Assembly: GCA_947594335.1 (NCBI GenBank)
Contig: CANQEC010000042.1
Location: 1 to 13,626 of the forward strand
From: an uncultured Lachnospiraceae bacterium
GTDB lineage: Bacteria > Bacillota > Clostridia > Lachnospirales > Lachnospiraceae
DNA length: 13,626 nucleotides
Reading direction: 5' to 3'
Below the pieces are notes generated by a model, which had not been told where the DNA came from, ran no database searches, and saw only the letters and a program-made list of their open reading frames with translations. Within the stretch, counting starts at the first letter, position 1; each line of letters starts with the position of its first letter. This document shows, piece by piece, positions 1 through 7,767 of this stretch. The position numbers were made by a program, and so were the translations under genes.

Positions 1-1271
1 ACAACCGGAAAACAGAGGACTGCCGCCAATATCAAAAACAAAGAATAGTCTTTTATCAAAAATAAAGTTCTGGAATCTGCCAGCGGATTGCTCTGACAGA
101 TAAGCATCTTCTTAATATATATGAACCCGCTGCGCAGACTCCCGGATCTGAATAATACCCATTGGAAATTAATAAACAGAAGCGTCAAAAGTCTGTAAAT
201 AATTTTACATACAGGATTCTTAAACTTTTCGGGATAACCGGTCAGTCTCTCCAGGCCTGTCAGCACAAAATATCCCAGCCCCCATATTACAAAATTCCAC
301 GCGGCTCCATGCCAGATACCAGTCAGAACCCATACAGCAAACATGTTAAAATATACTCTGCCTTTTTGGGGTGATCTGGAACCGCCCAGAGGAATGTATA
401 CATAATCCCTGAACCACTGGCTAAGAGAAATATGCCATCTTCTCCAGAATTTTGATACCGATTCTGTCATATACGGATAATTAAAATTTTCCATACAATG
501 ATATCCAAACATTTCCGACAGCCCGATCGCCATGTCAGAATATCCCGCAAAGTCAAAAAACAGCTGCAAAGAATAACAGACTGCCCCCAGCCAGGCATAA
601 GAAGCTGAAAAATTCTCGAATGGTTGTGAAAAAACCTCATTCGATATATTGCTGATTACATTGGCAATCAACACTTTTTTATTAAAACCGATCAGAAATC
701 TGTAAACACCATCCGAGAATAACCCAGCTCCTGCCTTTCTGTCCGAATCCTTCTTCCTGTTCATTTCATTGTATCTGGTAATCGGTCCCGATTGTATCTG
801 GGCAAAAAATGACAGATATAACAGGTCATGCACAGGATTCTCATCCAATACTGCCTGTCCCCGATAGATATCAGCCAGGTATGATATTGCTTTAAAAGTA
901 AAGAAAGAGATTCCCAGCGGCAGCAGCATATGCTGCAGTTCAAAAGAAGTCTTCCACAGTCTGTTGACTGTATCCAGCAAAAAATCAGTATATTTATAAT
1001 AGCCAAGCAGCCCGGCATTCAGAAAAACGCCCGCCGCAAGCAATATTTTTTTTAATAATATTCTGTCTGTTCCCGCGATTGATCTTCCGATCATAACATT
1101 CATGCATACGGCAGCCAAAAAAATTGCAAAATACTGCAATGACCCTATGGCATAAAACAGCAGGCTGATTCCCAGAAGCACATAATCCTTTGCCCTGTCT
1201 TCTGCAATATAATAAACAAGCAAAGACAGAGGTAAAAACATGAATAAAAACAACATACTTGTAATTGCCAT
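1..1271 (-). CDS. MBOAT-family membrane O-acyltransferase (AlgI/DltB-like), C-terminus cut by window edge
   Basis: I translated the minus strand by hand from the ATG at 1271; it stays open to the window edge, giving 423 residues of a family usually about 460-500 long. It is a multi-pass membrane protein that would transfer acyl (often acetyl) groups to an extracellular polysaccharide or cell-wall polymer. Visible family blocks are PLGISFFTFKAISYL (118-132), DFAGYSDMAIG (240-250), RRWHISLSQWFRDY (277-290) and GIWHGA (318-323). H321 in the last block matches the essential histidine of AlgI-type enzymes. The N-terminus is a long hydrophobic segment. A strong AGGAGGAG ribosome binding site lies just upstream (about 1276-1283). 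In this family an SGNH/AlgX-like partner gene commonly follows, which here would lie outside the window. The gene is more AT-rich than the cassette at 2.6-7.8 kb. The substrate cannot be told from this sequence. Confidence 0.93.
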   Translation of the reverse strand, partial: MAITSMLFLFMFLPLSLLVYYIAEDRAKDYVLLGISLLFYAIGSLQYFAIFLAAVCMNVMIGRSIAGTDRILLKKILLAAGVFLNAGLLGYYKYTDFLLDTVNRLWKTSFELQHMLLPLGISFFTFKAISYLADIYRGQAVLDENPVHDLLYLSFFAQIQSGPITRYNEMNRKKDSDRKAGAGLFSDGVYRFLIGFNKKVLIANVISNISNEVFSQPFENFSASYAWLGAVCYSLQLFFDFAGYSDMAIGLSEMFGYHCMENFNYPYMTESVSKFWRRWHISLSQWFRDYVYIPLGGSRSPQKGRVYFNMFAVWVLTGIWHGAAWNFVIWGLGYFVLTGLERLTGYPEKFKNPVCKIIYRLLTLLFINFQWVLFRSGSLRSGFIYIKKMLICQSNPLADSRTLFLIKDYSLFLILAAVLCFPV

Positions 1272-1334
1272 CTAATCAGACTCCTCCTGAACTTTCATAT
1301 TGTTTTATGCAGATATAAACTTCCTCTCTTTACT

Positions 1335-2429
1335 TCAGGATTCCGTATTGTGAGCAAATTCCAGAATTTCTTCCATGGTATCCGTATCCCCGCAAAGAGT
1401 CGCTTCCAGCATCCTTTTTGATTCATTGGCCAGACGGTATACATACCCCATGGATTCCTTATTCATAAGAAGTTCCTGAAACTTATTCATCAGTTCCTTG
1501 TTGGGAATAGAAACCTCCCCGTCCACATAGGTAAGCAGTCCATAGGTTACCATGGCTGAATATATTTCATTTTTTGTATTCAGTTCCATGGAAGCGGCAG
1601 CATAATTTCGAATTTCCACCTCCACTCCCTCGCCGGCAACCAGCAGAACCAGATCGTCCCGTGCAATCTTTGGCCTTTTCGTTGTCTCACAGTAGATGTT
1701 AAAAAGCCGGTCAACCTCTTCTTCCGTAAAACCAAAATAATTGCTGAACCGTTCCATCACAGTCATATCGTATTCCACAAACATATTCAATTCTGACCCG
1801 CTTGAATACTTGGCAATCGGAAGTACACCTGTCATGTACGTAAGTTCAGCATAGGCCTGATCTTTCAGAAGACTTTTAAGAAAAGCCAGATAATCCTGCT
1901 GCCTGTCCTTCGAAATAAATGGCATATGAAAAACCGCATCCCATTCATCAATTACAAAGACAAAAGTCTCCTTCGTTTTCTCAAACACGTTCAAAAGATT
2001 ATCCCAGACAGCACCTGACACATCAATCTTTACCTCCGGATAGGTTTCCTTCAGATCCTGATTGATGCCGTCCTGAATGCGGTTGATATATTGCTCATAA
2101 CTGCTGCAGTTTCTCGGTACTCTGCTGAAATCAATAAAAATGACATTATGCTAACTGAGATGCTTTTTATAATTTTCCGTTTGCGCAATTGCAAAATTAT
2201 GAAATAAACCGCCTCCGTCTGAAGTTTTTCCCAGGAAGGCTCCAACCATATTGGCCATCACACTTTTTCCGAAACGCCGCGGTCTTGTAATACACAGAAA
2301 TCTTTGTCCATCTGTCCAAGCCGCATTTAAAACATCTTCCAGAAGCAGGGTTTTATCTACAAAAAAACGTGTTCCGGAAATTTGTTTCCATGTTTCAAAA
2401 GGAATCCTGCTGTTTAAATACTTTCCCAT
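1335..2429 (-). pseudogene. Broken AAA-ATPase-like/PD-(D/E)XK family gene (DUF1703 type), internal TAG and missing C-terminus
   Basis: The reading frame starts at ATG 2429 (MGKYLNSRIPFETW, the usual family N-terminus) behind an AGGGGG ribosome binding site; an earlier in-frame ATG at 2453 lies upstream of that site and is less likely. The frame carries the family's P-loop variant TRPRRFGKSVMANM (residues 48-61), then stops at a TAG at 2151-2153 (codon 93). The same frame continues immediately with HNVIFIDFSRVPRNC and a Walker B-like FVFVIDEWDAVF, down to AHNTES and TGA at 1335-1337. In relatives known to me the TAG position is typically glutamine, so a CAG-to-TAG change explains it. Restored, the protein would be 364 residues; family members usually exceed 500 and end in a PD-(D/E)XK nuclease domain that is absent here, and none of its sequence is visible downstream. 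The family's role is unclear. Reinitiation at the GTG at 2021 is possible but has no good ribosome binding site. Confidence 0.85.
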
Positions 2430-2471
2430 ATCTTCCCCCCTTCCTGTCTTCATCCATGGCGCCGCCGCCGC

Positions 2472-2556
2472 ATCCGGTATGAGGGATTACTGCCGGACCC
2501 GCATTCACAAACCGGATTGCTTTCACTCGTTCACAATCGCTGCTATTCATACGAGT
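2472..2556 (-). repeat. Structured intergenic element with two inverted repeats (copy A)
   Basis: The 158-base gap between the ATPase gene ending at 2588 and the broken gene starting at 2429 holds two adjacent perfect dyads: ACTCGT (2525-2530) with ACGAGT (2551-2556), and ATCCGGT (2472-2478) with ACCGGAT (2511-2517). Read on the minus strand, the segment 2560 down to 2498 resembles a plus-strand segment at 6006-6069, sharing pieces such as CGTATGA, AGCAGCG, TGAAC and TTGYGAAT. No T-run follows either dyad, so it does not look like an intrinsic terminator. Confidence 0.5.
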
Positions 2557-2587
2557 CAGCATCCTATCCTGTATCTGAAATAATGCA

Positions 2588-3787
2588 TTATATGACGATT
2601 CCTTCCAGAGAGGGCACATCCTCCGTAAAGACCTCTTTCCCCAGCTCATTGACTGTCGTTCTTCCCGCCTGACCATACTGATACAGCTGATCCAGAAACT
2701 CTATGGCGGCCCTTATTTTTGTGCGGAGCAGATAGCCTCCGGACTGGGTTGCCTCCGTCAGGGAGGATACAGACAAATCCGGCGTCCATCCGTACGCCCG
2801 TCCATGGAAGTCCTGTATCTTCTGAAGTACCTCGTTAATCTCCTCTTTTGTCAGCGGAAGCAGCTGAGGCGCTTTTAAGAGCAGGTTGAGAACGGTTCTG
2901 GCAGGTTCCTGTTCTTCCGGATAAATTTCCTCAAGATTCTCGTATTCATGTTTCCCTTCAATTACATCCTCCGCATAGGAAGCGCTGAGCGCAAAAAGAC
3001 TGAACGTATACTCAGGACACGCTTCCGGAAGGAGGAATTTCGCCATATTCCGGTAGGCGTTCAGCCGCGCTTTTTTCCCCAGCCGCCCCATAAGCTCCGT
3101 CTCATCGATGAGGATTACCCAGCCGCCATAGCCCAGCTGAAGGAACAGATGGCTCATGAAAGAAAAATAATCCCTGCAGTGCTTTGTCTTCGTAAAGTTT
3201 ACATTATATTTCACCGGCTGTCCAAAAATACGGTGGTATATCTTTTTCAGCGGCGCGTTCGCGATAAAATCCCCCTCCATATCCGCCTGCAGAAGAAACT
3301 TTTCATCCGAATCCTCCGTATTCAGATAGGAGCGGAACAGATAATACAGCTTATCTGTCTCCAGCTGTTTCAGCGCGTAAAACAGCATCTCGTTCGCCAC
3401 GGGACTGTTGGCCGATATTTTCTGCAGCTCATGCATAAATCCCGGCTGCCGCCGCCCGGGAAGATACGTATTCTGCATTATTTTCTGATAAATCAGATAA
3501 AGCTTGTCCATGGGCGTTTCCTTGCTCAGCGAGATCAGAGAAACCACCATGCTGCGGGAATCCGCCAGATGAAATACCGTGTTCAGGAGGTGCGTTTTCC
3601 CTTCTCCGTACTTTCCGCTGATGATCATCCCGGACGGACGGCCCTGGCCGCACACCGCATCCAGACGCTCGGAAATCTCCTTCATAATCCTGGGCCTTGC
3701 CTCAGAAAAATACTGCCCCACCGCACGGGACGGAATTCCCGAGCGCAGAGCTTCCACAATATGTCTTGCCTCTATATCATACATCAT
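2588..3787 (-). CDS. P-loop ATPase resembling BREX ATP-binding protein BrxD (DUF2791)
   Basis: This 399-residue protein reads like the BrxD/DUF2791 group of AAA-type ATPases. It opens with EARHIVEALRSGIPSRAV (6-23), an N-terminal pattern of that group. The Walker A is GKYGEGKTHLL (58-68), followed by SLSKETPMDKLY (87-98), an SKETP signature I associate with DUF2791 proteins. The Walker B is WVILIDETELM (223-233), a possible sensor segment is FALSAS (265-270), and a C-terminal arginine-containing helix is GGYLLRTKIRAAIEF (350-364). BrxD proteins are ATPases paired with a helicase in BREX types 2 and 6; their exact job is not established. It is the last gene of the three-gene operon, 93 bases after its neighbour, with its own AGAAGGG ribosome binding site about 6 bases before the ATG. 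The family call is good; the defence role is inferred from homology and neighbours. Confidence 0.8.
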   Translation of the reverse strand: MMYDIEARHIVEALRSGIPSRAVGQYFSEARPRIMKEISERLDAVCGQGRPSGMIISGKYGEGKTHLLNTVFHLADSRSMVVSLISLSKETPMDKLYLIYQKIMQNTYLPGRRQPGFMHELQKISANSPVANEMLFYALKQLETDKLYYLFRSYLNTEDSDEKFLLQADMEGDFIANAPLKKIYHRIFGQPVKYNVNFTKTKHCRDYFSFMSHLFLQLGYGGWVILIDETELMGRLGKKARLNAYRNMAKFLLPEACPEYTFSLFALSASYAEDVIEGKHEYENLEEIYPEEQEPARTVLNLLLKAPQLLPLTKEEINEVLQKIQDFHGRAYGWTPDLSVSSLTEATQSGGYLLRTKIRAAIEFLDQLYQYGQAGRTTVNELGKEVFTEDVPSLEGIVI

Positions 3788-3846
3788 TTATTCCCTTCTC
3801 TATTTCGTCTCCGATACTGCCGCATTTGTTTACAGTTCAAAACCCG

Positions 3847-3889
3847 CCCGCGAGTTTTGCGCGCGGGATTCGGGTCTGCGTCAGCAGAC
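3847..3889 (-). other. Two consecutive hairpins between the tandem ATPase genes, possible attenuator or mRNA processing signal
   Basis: A perfect 6-bp stem, GTCTGC/GCAGAC (3874-3879 and 3884-3889), has a 4-base loop carrying most of the upstream gene's TGA stop (3881-3883). It is followed in the transcript by a second stem, CCCGCG/CGCGGG (3847-3852 and 3862-3867). On the minus strand the second stem is followed by CGGGTTTTG, a T-run too short for a strong terminator. Partial termination or mRNA stabilisation is plausible. Confidence 0.35.
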
Positions 3890-5068
3890 ATCTTCAGCTC
3901 CGAATCCCTGCGCATCCTCCTGCATGGCAGTCTGGATCAGCTGCGGAATCCCCACTGCACCTGTGCGCGCCTGCCGCACAATCTCCTGCGCTTCCTCCAG
4001 TCCAAGCGGCCTGGCCGCCTGCACAGTTTTTTGCCGCTCTGCCAGACTTTCCGAGATCGCGACTACCACCTCCGGCGTATACTCCTGTTCCGCCAGCCTG
4101 TCCATATCCACCATATCGGCAAAGCAGTTGAACCGCTCCCCCACGATTTCATTCTGTATTCTCATCCAGAGCGCCTGATAAGATTTCAGACCGGCATTCT
4201 CATCGTCGGTCAGCGCTCGGTCAAACGCCAGAACAAACATAATATGTTTCATACTGTCAATATCGTCAATCAGCTGACGGATACTCTCGTAGGTATCCTC
4301 CCGTTTCATTTTCGTATAATGAACCGTCTCAAGGCTTGAACGGCTGATCAGGATCTCCAGATCGTCAATCGTAACAAACAGGCCCGAAGATCCCCCTATA
4401 TAAATGACCTCCGCGAGAGAGCGGAGCATATGCCGCGCGTTATATCTTGTGATCCTGCACGGATAAAATCCCAGCGTGCGCAGCTGGGAAAGCTTAACTG
4501 TCCGGTCCCCCTCAAGCCAGGCCAGAAGCAGCAGCTTATTCTGTTCTTCCAGGACAGGATAACCCAGAATACTTCCCGTCAGCATGCTGCATGCCAGCGC
4601 GAAATTATTGTCCAGCATGGGATTATCCAGAAAAATCGCCTTCAGCTGTGCCCGTATCTCCCGCTTTGTCAGCGCATCTCCCATATTATTCTGCGAGAGG
4701 TAATCGATAAACTGCATTCCCTCCGGTATCTCCTGATCGTCAAATCCCATCTCACGGATCAGATGCCTGCCGACAGCTGCAAGACAATCCATGATATCGC
4801 ACTGATGGAAAATCTCGATATAAATTTCCCGGAAATCATGCATCCAGATATCTTTCGCGGAAAACTGAACCGTCCTGTAATTTTTCTCCCTCGCAATACT
4901 GGTCATCAGACGCAGAAAATGCGTCTTCCCGCTTCCGCTTCGCCCGGAGACAAATTTTATTTTGCTTCCACCGTCTTTAATGTACTCTTCCAGATATTTT
5001 TCTTCCCAGAAATCAGAAAGAAAATGAATCCCGTACGCTTCAGCGCTTTTGTACTGTTCCGATCTCAT
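3881..5068 (-). CDS. Second P-loop ATPase, divergent BrxD/DUF2791-like partner
   Basis: This is a 395-residue ATPase with Walker A SGRSGSGKTHFL (41-52) and a Walker B-like strand GLFVTIDDLEIL (229-240), in which D235 and D236 are followed by E238. The strand ends FVLAFDRAL (278-286), in the position of a sensor segment. Length and the placement of the motifs match the neighbouring ATPase (399 residues, motifs near 58 and 223), so the two look like diverged paralogues. However, this one lacks the EALRSGIPSR and SKETP signatures, so its assignment to DUF2791 is less certain. It probably works with the other ATPase and the helicase, perhaps as a hetero-oligomer; this is inference. It begins 12 bases after the stop of the upstream gene, with GAGGGT about 8 bases before ATG, and is therefore very likely co-transcribed and translationally linked with it. 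Confidence 0.72.
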   Translation of the reverse strand: MRSEQYKSAEAYGIHFLSDFWEEKYLEEYIKDGGSKIKFVSGRSGSGKTHFLRLMTSIAREKNYRTVQFSAKDIWMHDFREIYIEIFHQCDIMDCLAAVGRHLIREMGFDDQEIPEGMQFIDYLSQNNMGDALTKREIRAQLKAIFLDNPMLDNNFALACSMLTGSILGYPVLEEQNKLLLLAWLEGDRTVKLSQLRTLGFYPCRITRYNARHMLRSLAEVIYIGGSSGLFVTIDDLEILISRSSLETVHYTKMKREDTYESIRQLIDDIDSMKHIMFVLAFDRALTDDENAGLKSYQALWMRIQNEIVGERFNCFADMVDMDRLAEQEYTPEVVVAISESLAERQKTVQAARPLGLEEAQEIVRQARTGAVGIPQLIQTAMQEDAQGFGAEDVC

Positions 5069-5080
5069 TGTCGTTTACCC

Positions 5081-5848
5081 TCATTTGTAAAAACGAATTG
5101 TCGCCAGATACTGTTCCTTTCCTTCCCTGTCAAGAATTCGGATCGACTTGTTCATGATCCTACTCGGACCGAACTGAATTTTTCTTCCGTTTTTCGTCTC
5201 CTCTATCCCGGAAATATACAGCCTTGCCAGGTCAAACGCAAAGCTCTGCTGGTCGTAATCTTTCCGGAAACGGCTCATCGGCGCGAGGAATTTATACAGA
5301 CTCGTCAGATAGATATCCGCATCTGCCCTTTTATTCAGTTTAAGGACGGCCAGATCATACGCGTCCGCCAGCTCGCTGACAAAAGTAAGCGCGTTAAAAG
5401 AAGCCCTGTTGAGCTTTTCCTGCCCGTTTTTGATTGTCTCGACCACCTTTTGCGGACGCACACACGAAATCTTTTTGCGGTCAATGTAGACATCCTGATT
5501 CTCCACATCCAGCCTGACCCTGTATGGAAACATCTCATAAACCGGAAATTCTCCGCGGACATTTATGTTCTTTTCCCCGCATTCCTGCAGCATCTGTTCC
5601 GCAAAATCCCCGCTCTCAAAATAATCCTTTGCGTCAAAACCGGAAAACGTACTCTTCATCTCTCTCAGGGACGATGCAAGGACATCCACGGCCTCAGCCA
5701 TGGAATCCAGATCCCTGCCAAGCCCCCTGATCTCACCATTCTCCGTCTCGCGGCTGATCATCTTAAACAACTTCTGAATCCCCGCCAGATTATCCTTCAT
5801 CGCTTTTTCCTTCGTCTGTATTTCCACATAAAAATCTTCGTAATTCAT
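5081..5848 (-). CDS. Unrecognised 255-residue protein, first gene of the ATPase operon
   Basis: I do not recognise this protein. I chose ATG 5848 (MNYEDFYVEIQTK) because GGAGG lies 8 bases before it. An upstream in-frame ATG at 5878 has no ribosome binding site and would sit only about 10 bases after the predicted transcription start. Residues 12-70 are charged, heptad-like and probably helical (QTKEKAMKDNL to LREMKSTF). Residues 95-132 look like beta strands with the block FPVYEMFPYRVRLD (101-114) and YIDRKKISCVRPQK (121-134). The rest is mixed helix ending in IRFYK. No signal peptide, membrane segment, nucleotide-binding or obvious catalytic motif is visible, so a cytoplasmic adaptor or DNA/protein-binding subunit is the simplest guess. 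It lies 12 bases upstream of the first ATPase gene. Its position as promoter-proximal gene suggests it is an integral part of the cassette. Confidence 0.82.
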   Translation of the reverse strand: MNYEDFYVEIQTKEKAMKDNLAGIQKLFKMISRETENGEIRGLGRDLDSMAEAVDVLASSLREMKSTFSGFDAKDYFESGDFAEQMLQECGEKNINVRGEFPVYEMFPYRVRLDVENQDVYIDRKKISCVRPQKVVETIKNGQEKLNRASFNALTFVSELADAYDLAVLKLNKRADADIYLTSLYKFLAPMSRFRKDYDQQSFAFDLARLYISGIEETKNGRKIQFGPSRIMNKSIRILDREGKEQYLATIRFYK

Positions 5849-5894
5849 CTTTCCATCCTCCGCAAGATATTGTATCATATATACTTGTTTCTAC

Positions 5895-5923
5895 AGTATA
5901 AATGAATTATCTCCTGTTTTCAA
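5895..5923 (-). promoter_or_regulatory. Sigma-A-type promoter of the three-gene ATPase operon
   Basis: Read on the minus strand, TTGAAA (5918-5923) is separated by 17 bases from TATACT (5895-5900). This is a near-consensus housekeeping promoter. Transcription would begin near 5888, giving a leader of about 40 bases to the ATG at 5848. No operator-like palindrome overlaps it. Confidence 0.75.
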
Positions 5924-5944
5924 TCTTTTGTTTACTTTGAAAGC

Positions 5945-5990
5945 CCAGTCTCCATACAGGAACAGGCGGCAAGCTTGCTTGCCAGACTGG
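5945..5990. repeat. Imperfect hairpin in the divergent promoter region
   Basis: GGCAAGC (5968-5974) and GCTTGCC (5977-5983) form a perfect 7-bp dyad. The adjacent AGACTGG (5984-5990) also pairs with CCAGTCT (5945-5951), leaving a bulge on the left arm. It sits between the operon promoter and the helicase gene. It could be an operator, an RNA hairpin in the helicase leader, or part of the dispersed repeat next to it. Confidence 0.5.
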
Positions 5991-6005
5991 TCATGTATGA
6001 GAGAC

Positions 6006-6069
6006 GCTAACCCGTATGAGCAAAACAGCAGCGCGAATGAACATGAGCGATGCGATTTGCGAATAGGGG
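6006..6069 (+). repeat. Copy B of the dispersed intergenic element, in the helicase leader
   Basis: This segment of the 311-base gap between the divergent genes (5849-6159) resembles the minus-strand reading of 2498-2560. Shared pieces in the same order are CGTATGA, AGCAGCG, TGAAC, GAG and TTGYGAAT. The two copies are therefore in opposite orientation and bracket the three-gene operon. The alignment was made by eye. Apart from this, the hairpin at 5945-5990 and the minus-strand promoter, I see no clear plus-strand promoter for the helicase in the gap. Confidence 0.4.
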
Positions 6070-6159
6070 CAGGGGCGCGGGAGTGCGCAAGCACGAAGCG
6101 ACCCGTGGGCTTTCATCCATAGTACTGTCAGTTTACTGTTCACTCAAAAGAGGTATCTT

Positions 6160-7767
6160 ATGGAAAAGAAAGAACTCTACCCATGGCAGAAAAGATGCCT
6201 GGAACTCTGGTTCGCAAATCATTGCCGCGGCATCGTCCAGGCCGCCACGGGAACCGGAAAAACCCTGTTTGCGCTGACCGCCGCCAGATGCCTGGATCAG
6301 AAATGCGGGCAGAAGCTTCTCGTGAAAATTGTTGTGCCTACCAGCGCACTGATGCGCCAGTGGAACCGGAATCTGCAGGAATTTTTTGCCGCCGCTCAGG
6401 ACTCATTACCTGGAACAGAATTTCGGACAGAACCCTCCGCCTCCGGACGGGATGAAACGGCCTCCGGAGCAAAATTCCGGGCAGGTATGCGCGGCGGCGG
6501 CTTTCGTACAGAGGGAAACTATAAATATATGATTTATGTGATCAATTCCGCCCGGTATGAACTGGCAAGGCAGATTCTGCACGATCTCAGAAGCGGCGCG
6601 CCCGTCCTTCTGATCGCAGATGAATGCCACCGCTGCGAAAGCGAGCAGAATCGCCTGATTTTCGAATTTCTTCCGCACATAAAAGAATACAGGGATCATT
6701 TTTTCTCTCTCGGCCTGACCGCGACCTTGCCGTCCGGACACTCGCAGGACTATCTTACCTCTGTGCTGGGCCGGAAAATCTACAGTTATGGAATCTCACA
6801 GGCATCCGCACTGCAGAATGTATGTCCCTGCGACATCTTTCACATCGGTCTGTCCTTTCAGCCGGAAGAACAGGCCGAATACCTGGAGATCACCGACAAA
6901 ATGAGCATACTGTACAACCGTCTGACTTCCGTTCATCCCGGTCTGAAACGCGGCAGTCCAAAAGAACAGTTTGAACTGCTGCGCATACTTGCCGGGGATA
7001 AAAATCCGCAAATTGCGCAGGAGGCCTCCTCGTATATGAATCTTACCTACCGGAGAAAAAGTCTGGTATGTCTGGCAGCCTCCCGGATTTCCTGCGCATA
7101 CGACCTGATCCTGCGGCTCCCCGGGACAGAAAAAATTCTGATCTTCGGAGAGCGTATCCGTCAGGCGGAAGAACTGTACGCTCACCTGCACCGCCGCTAT
7201 CCTGGAAAAGTGGGACGCTGTCATTCCCGCATGGGACAAACCGCGAACCGGAATGCGCTGAACCGCTTCCGAACCGGAGAATTCCGCATCCTGATCTCCT
7301 GCAGATCCCTGGATGAAGGCGTGGATATCCCGGATGCCTCCATCGGAATTATCCTCTCCGGAACTTCCATGCAGCGGCAGCGCATTCAGCGCCTTGGCCG
7401 CATTATCCGCAAAAAGGACGGAAAAGAACGGGCATCGCTCTACTATCTTCACATTGAACAGTCTGTGGAGGACCGGTATTTTCTGCCTGATGCAGGCGGC
7501 TTCCGCTATCTGGAACTGAATTATTCCTCTGAAACCCGCAGCTTTGAAAACCCCCGCTATGACGCCGCGGCATCTTCTCTTCTGGAAACTATGAAGCGCA
7601 AAGGGGCGGACGACAAGACGCTGTCTGAAATACAGCGCTGTCTGCGTCTTGGGATCGTCCGCTCAGACTGGCAGGCCAATCATGCGCAGATTGAAAGAAA
7701 GATTCGAGAAGCGGAGAATATCCGGGAAAAAAATTACTGGATCTGTATGAAAAAAATTGCCGGCTGA
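6160..7767 (+). CDS. SF2 DEAH-type helicase (XPB/SSL2-like, COG1061 type)
   Basis: This 535-residue protein carries a complete SF2 helicase motif set: a Q-like LYPWQKRC (6-13), motif I AATGTGKTLF (28-37), motif II IADECHRC (152-159), motif III GLTATLP (185-191), motif V SLDEGVDIP (383-391) and motif VI QRIQRLGRIIRK (407-418). The pattern fits XPB/RecG-like DNA translocases that use ATP to open or remodel DNA. Residues 83-119 form a low-complexity insert between motifs Ia and II. The C-terminal 90 residues are charged and unassigned. The start is ATG 6160 with AAGAGGT 5 bases before it. It is divergent from the operon encoding the two BrxD-like ATPases. BrxD is characteristically paired with a helicase (BrxHI), but this one is far shorter than the large Lhr-type BrxHI, so I do not use that name. 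Confidence 0.9.
   Translation: MEKKELYPWQKRCLELWFANHCRGIVQAATGTGKTLFALTAARCLDQKCGQKLLVKIVVPTSALMRQWNRNLQEFFAAAQDSLPGTEFRTEPSASGRDETASGAKFRAGMRGGGFRTEGNYKYMIYVINSARYELARQILHDLRSGAPVLLIADECHRCESEQNRLIFEFLPHIKEYRDHFFSLGLTATLPSGHSQDYLTSVLGRKIYSYGISQASALQNVCPCDIFHIGLSFQPEEQAEYLEITDKMSILYNRLTSVHPGLKRGSPKEQFELLRILAGDKNPQIAQEASSYMNLTYRRKSLVCLAASRISCAYDLILRLPGTEKILIFGERIRQAEELYAHLHRRYPGKVGRCHSRMGQTANRNALNRFRTGEFRILISCRSLDEGVDIPDASIGIILSGTSMQRQRIQRLGRIIRKKDGKERASLYYLHIEQSVEDRYFLPDAGGFRYLELNYSSETRSFENPRYDAAASSLLETMKRKGADDKTLSEIQRCLRLGIVRSDWQANHAQIERKIREAENIREKNYWICMKKIAG

Noticed and set aside
5849..5878. Upstream ATG at 5878 as start of the unknown cassette gene
   Set aside because: It has no ribosome binding site and lies about 10 bases from the predicted transcription start. 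The ATG at 5848 has a well-placed GGAGG.
2948..5905. Long plus-strand open frames (2948-4339 and 4430-5905) opposite the operon
   Set aside because: They are antisense to genes with clear Walker motifs or operon context, have no ribosome binding sites and read as arginine/histidine/proline-rich sequence with no domain. They are typical shadows of a GC-rich coding strand.
2588..7767. A complete BREX system
   Set aside because: No PglZ phosphatase, PglX methyltransferase, BrxC/PglY or BrxL protease is encoded in the window, so only a BREX-like ATPase-helicase part can be claimed.
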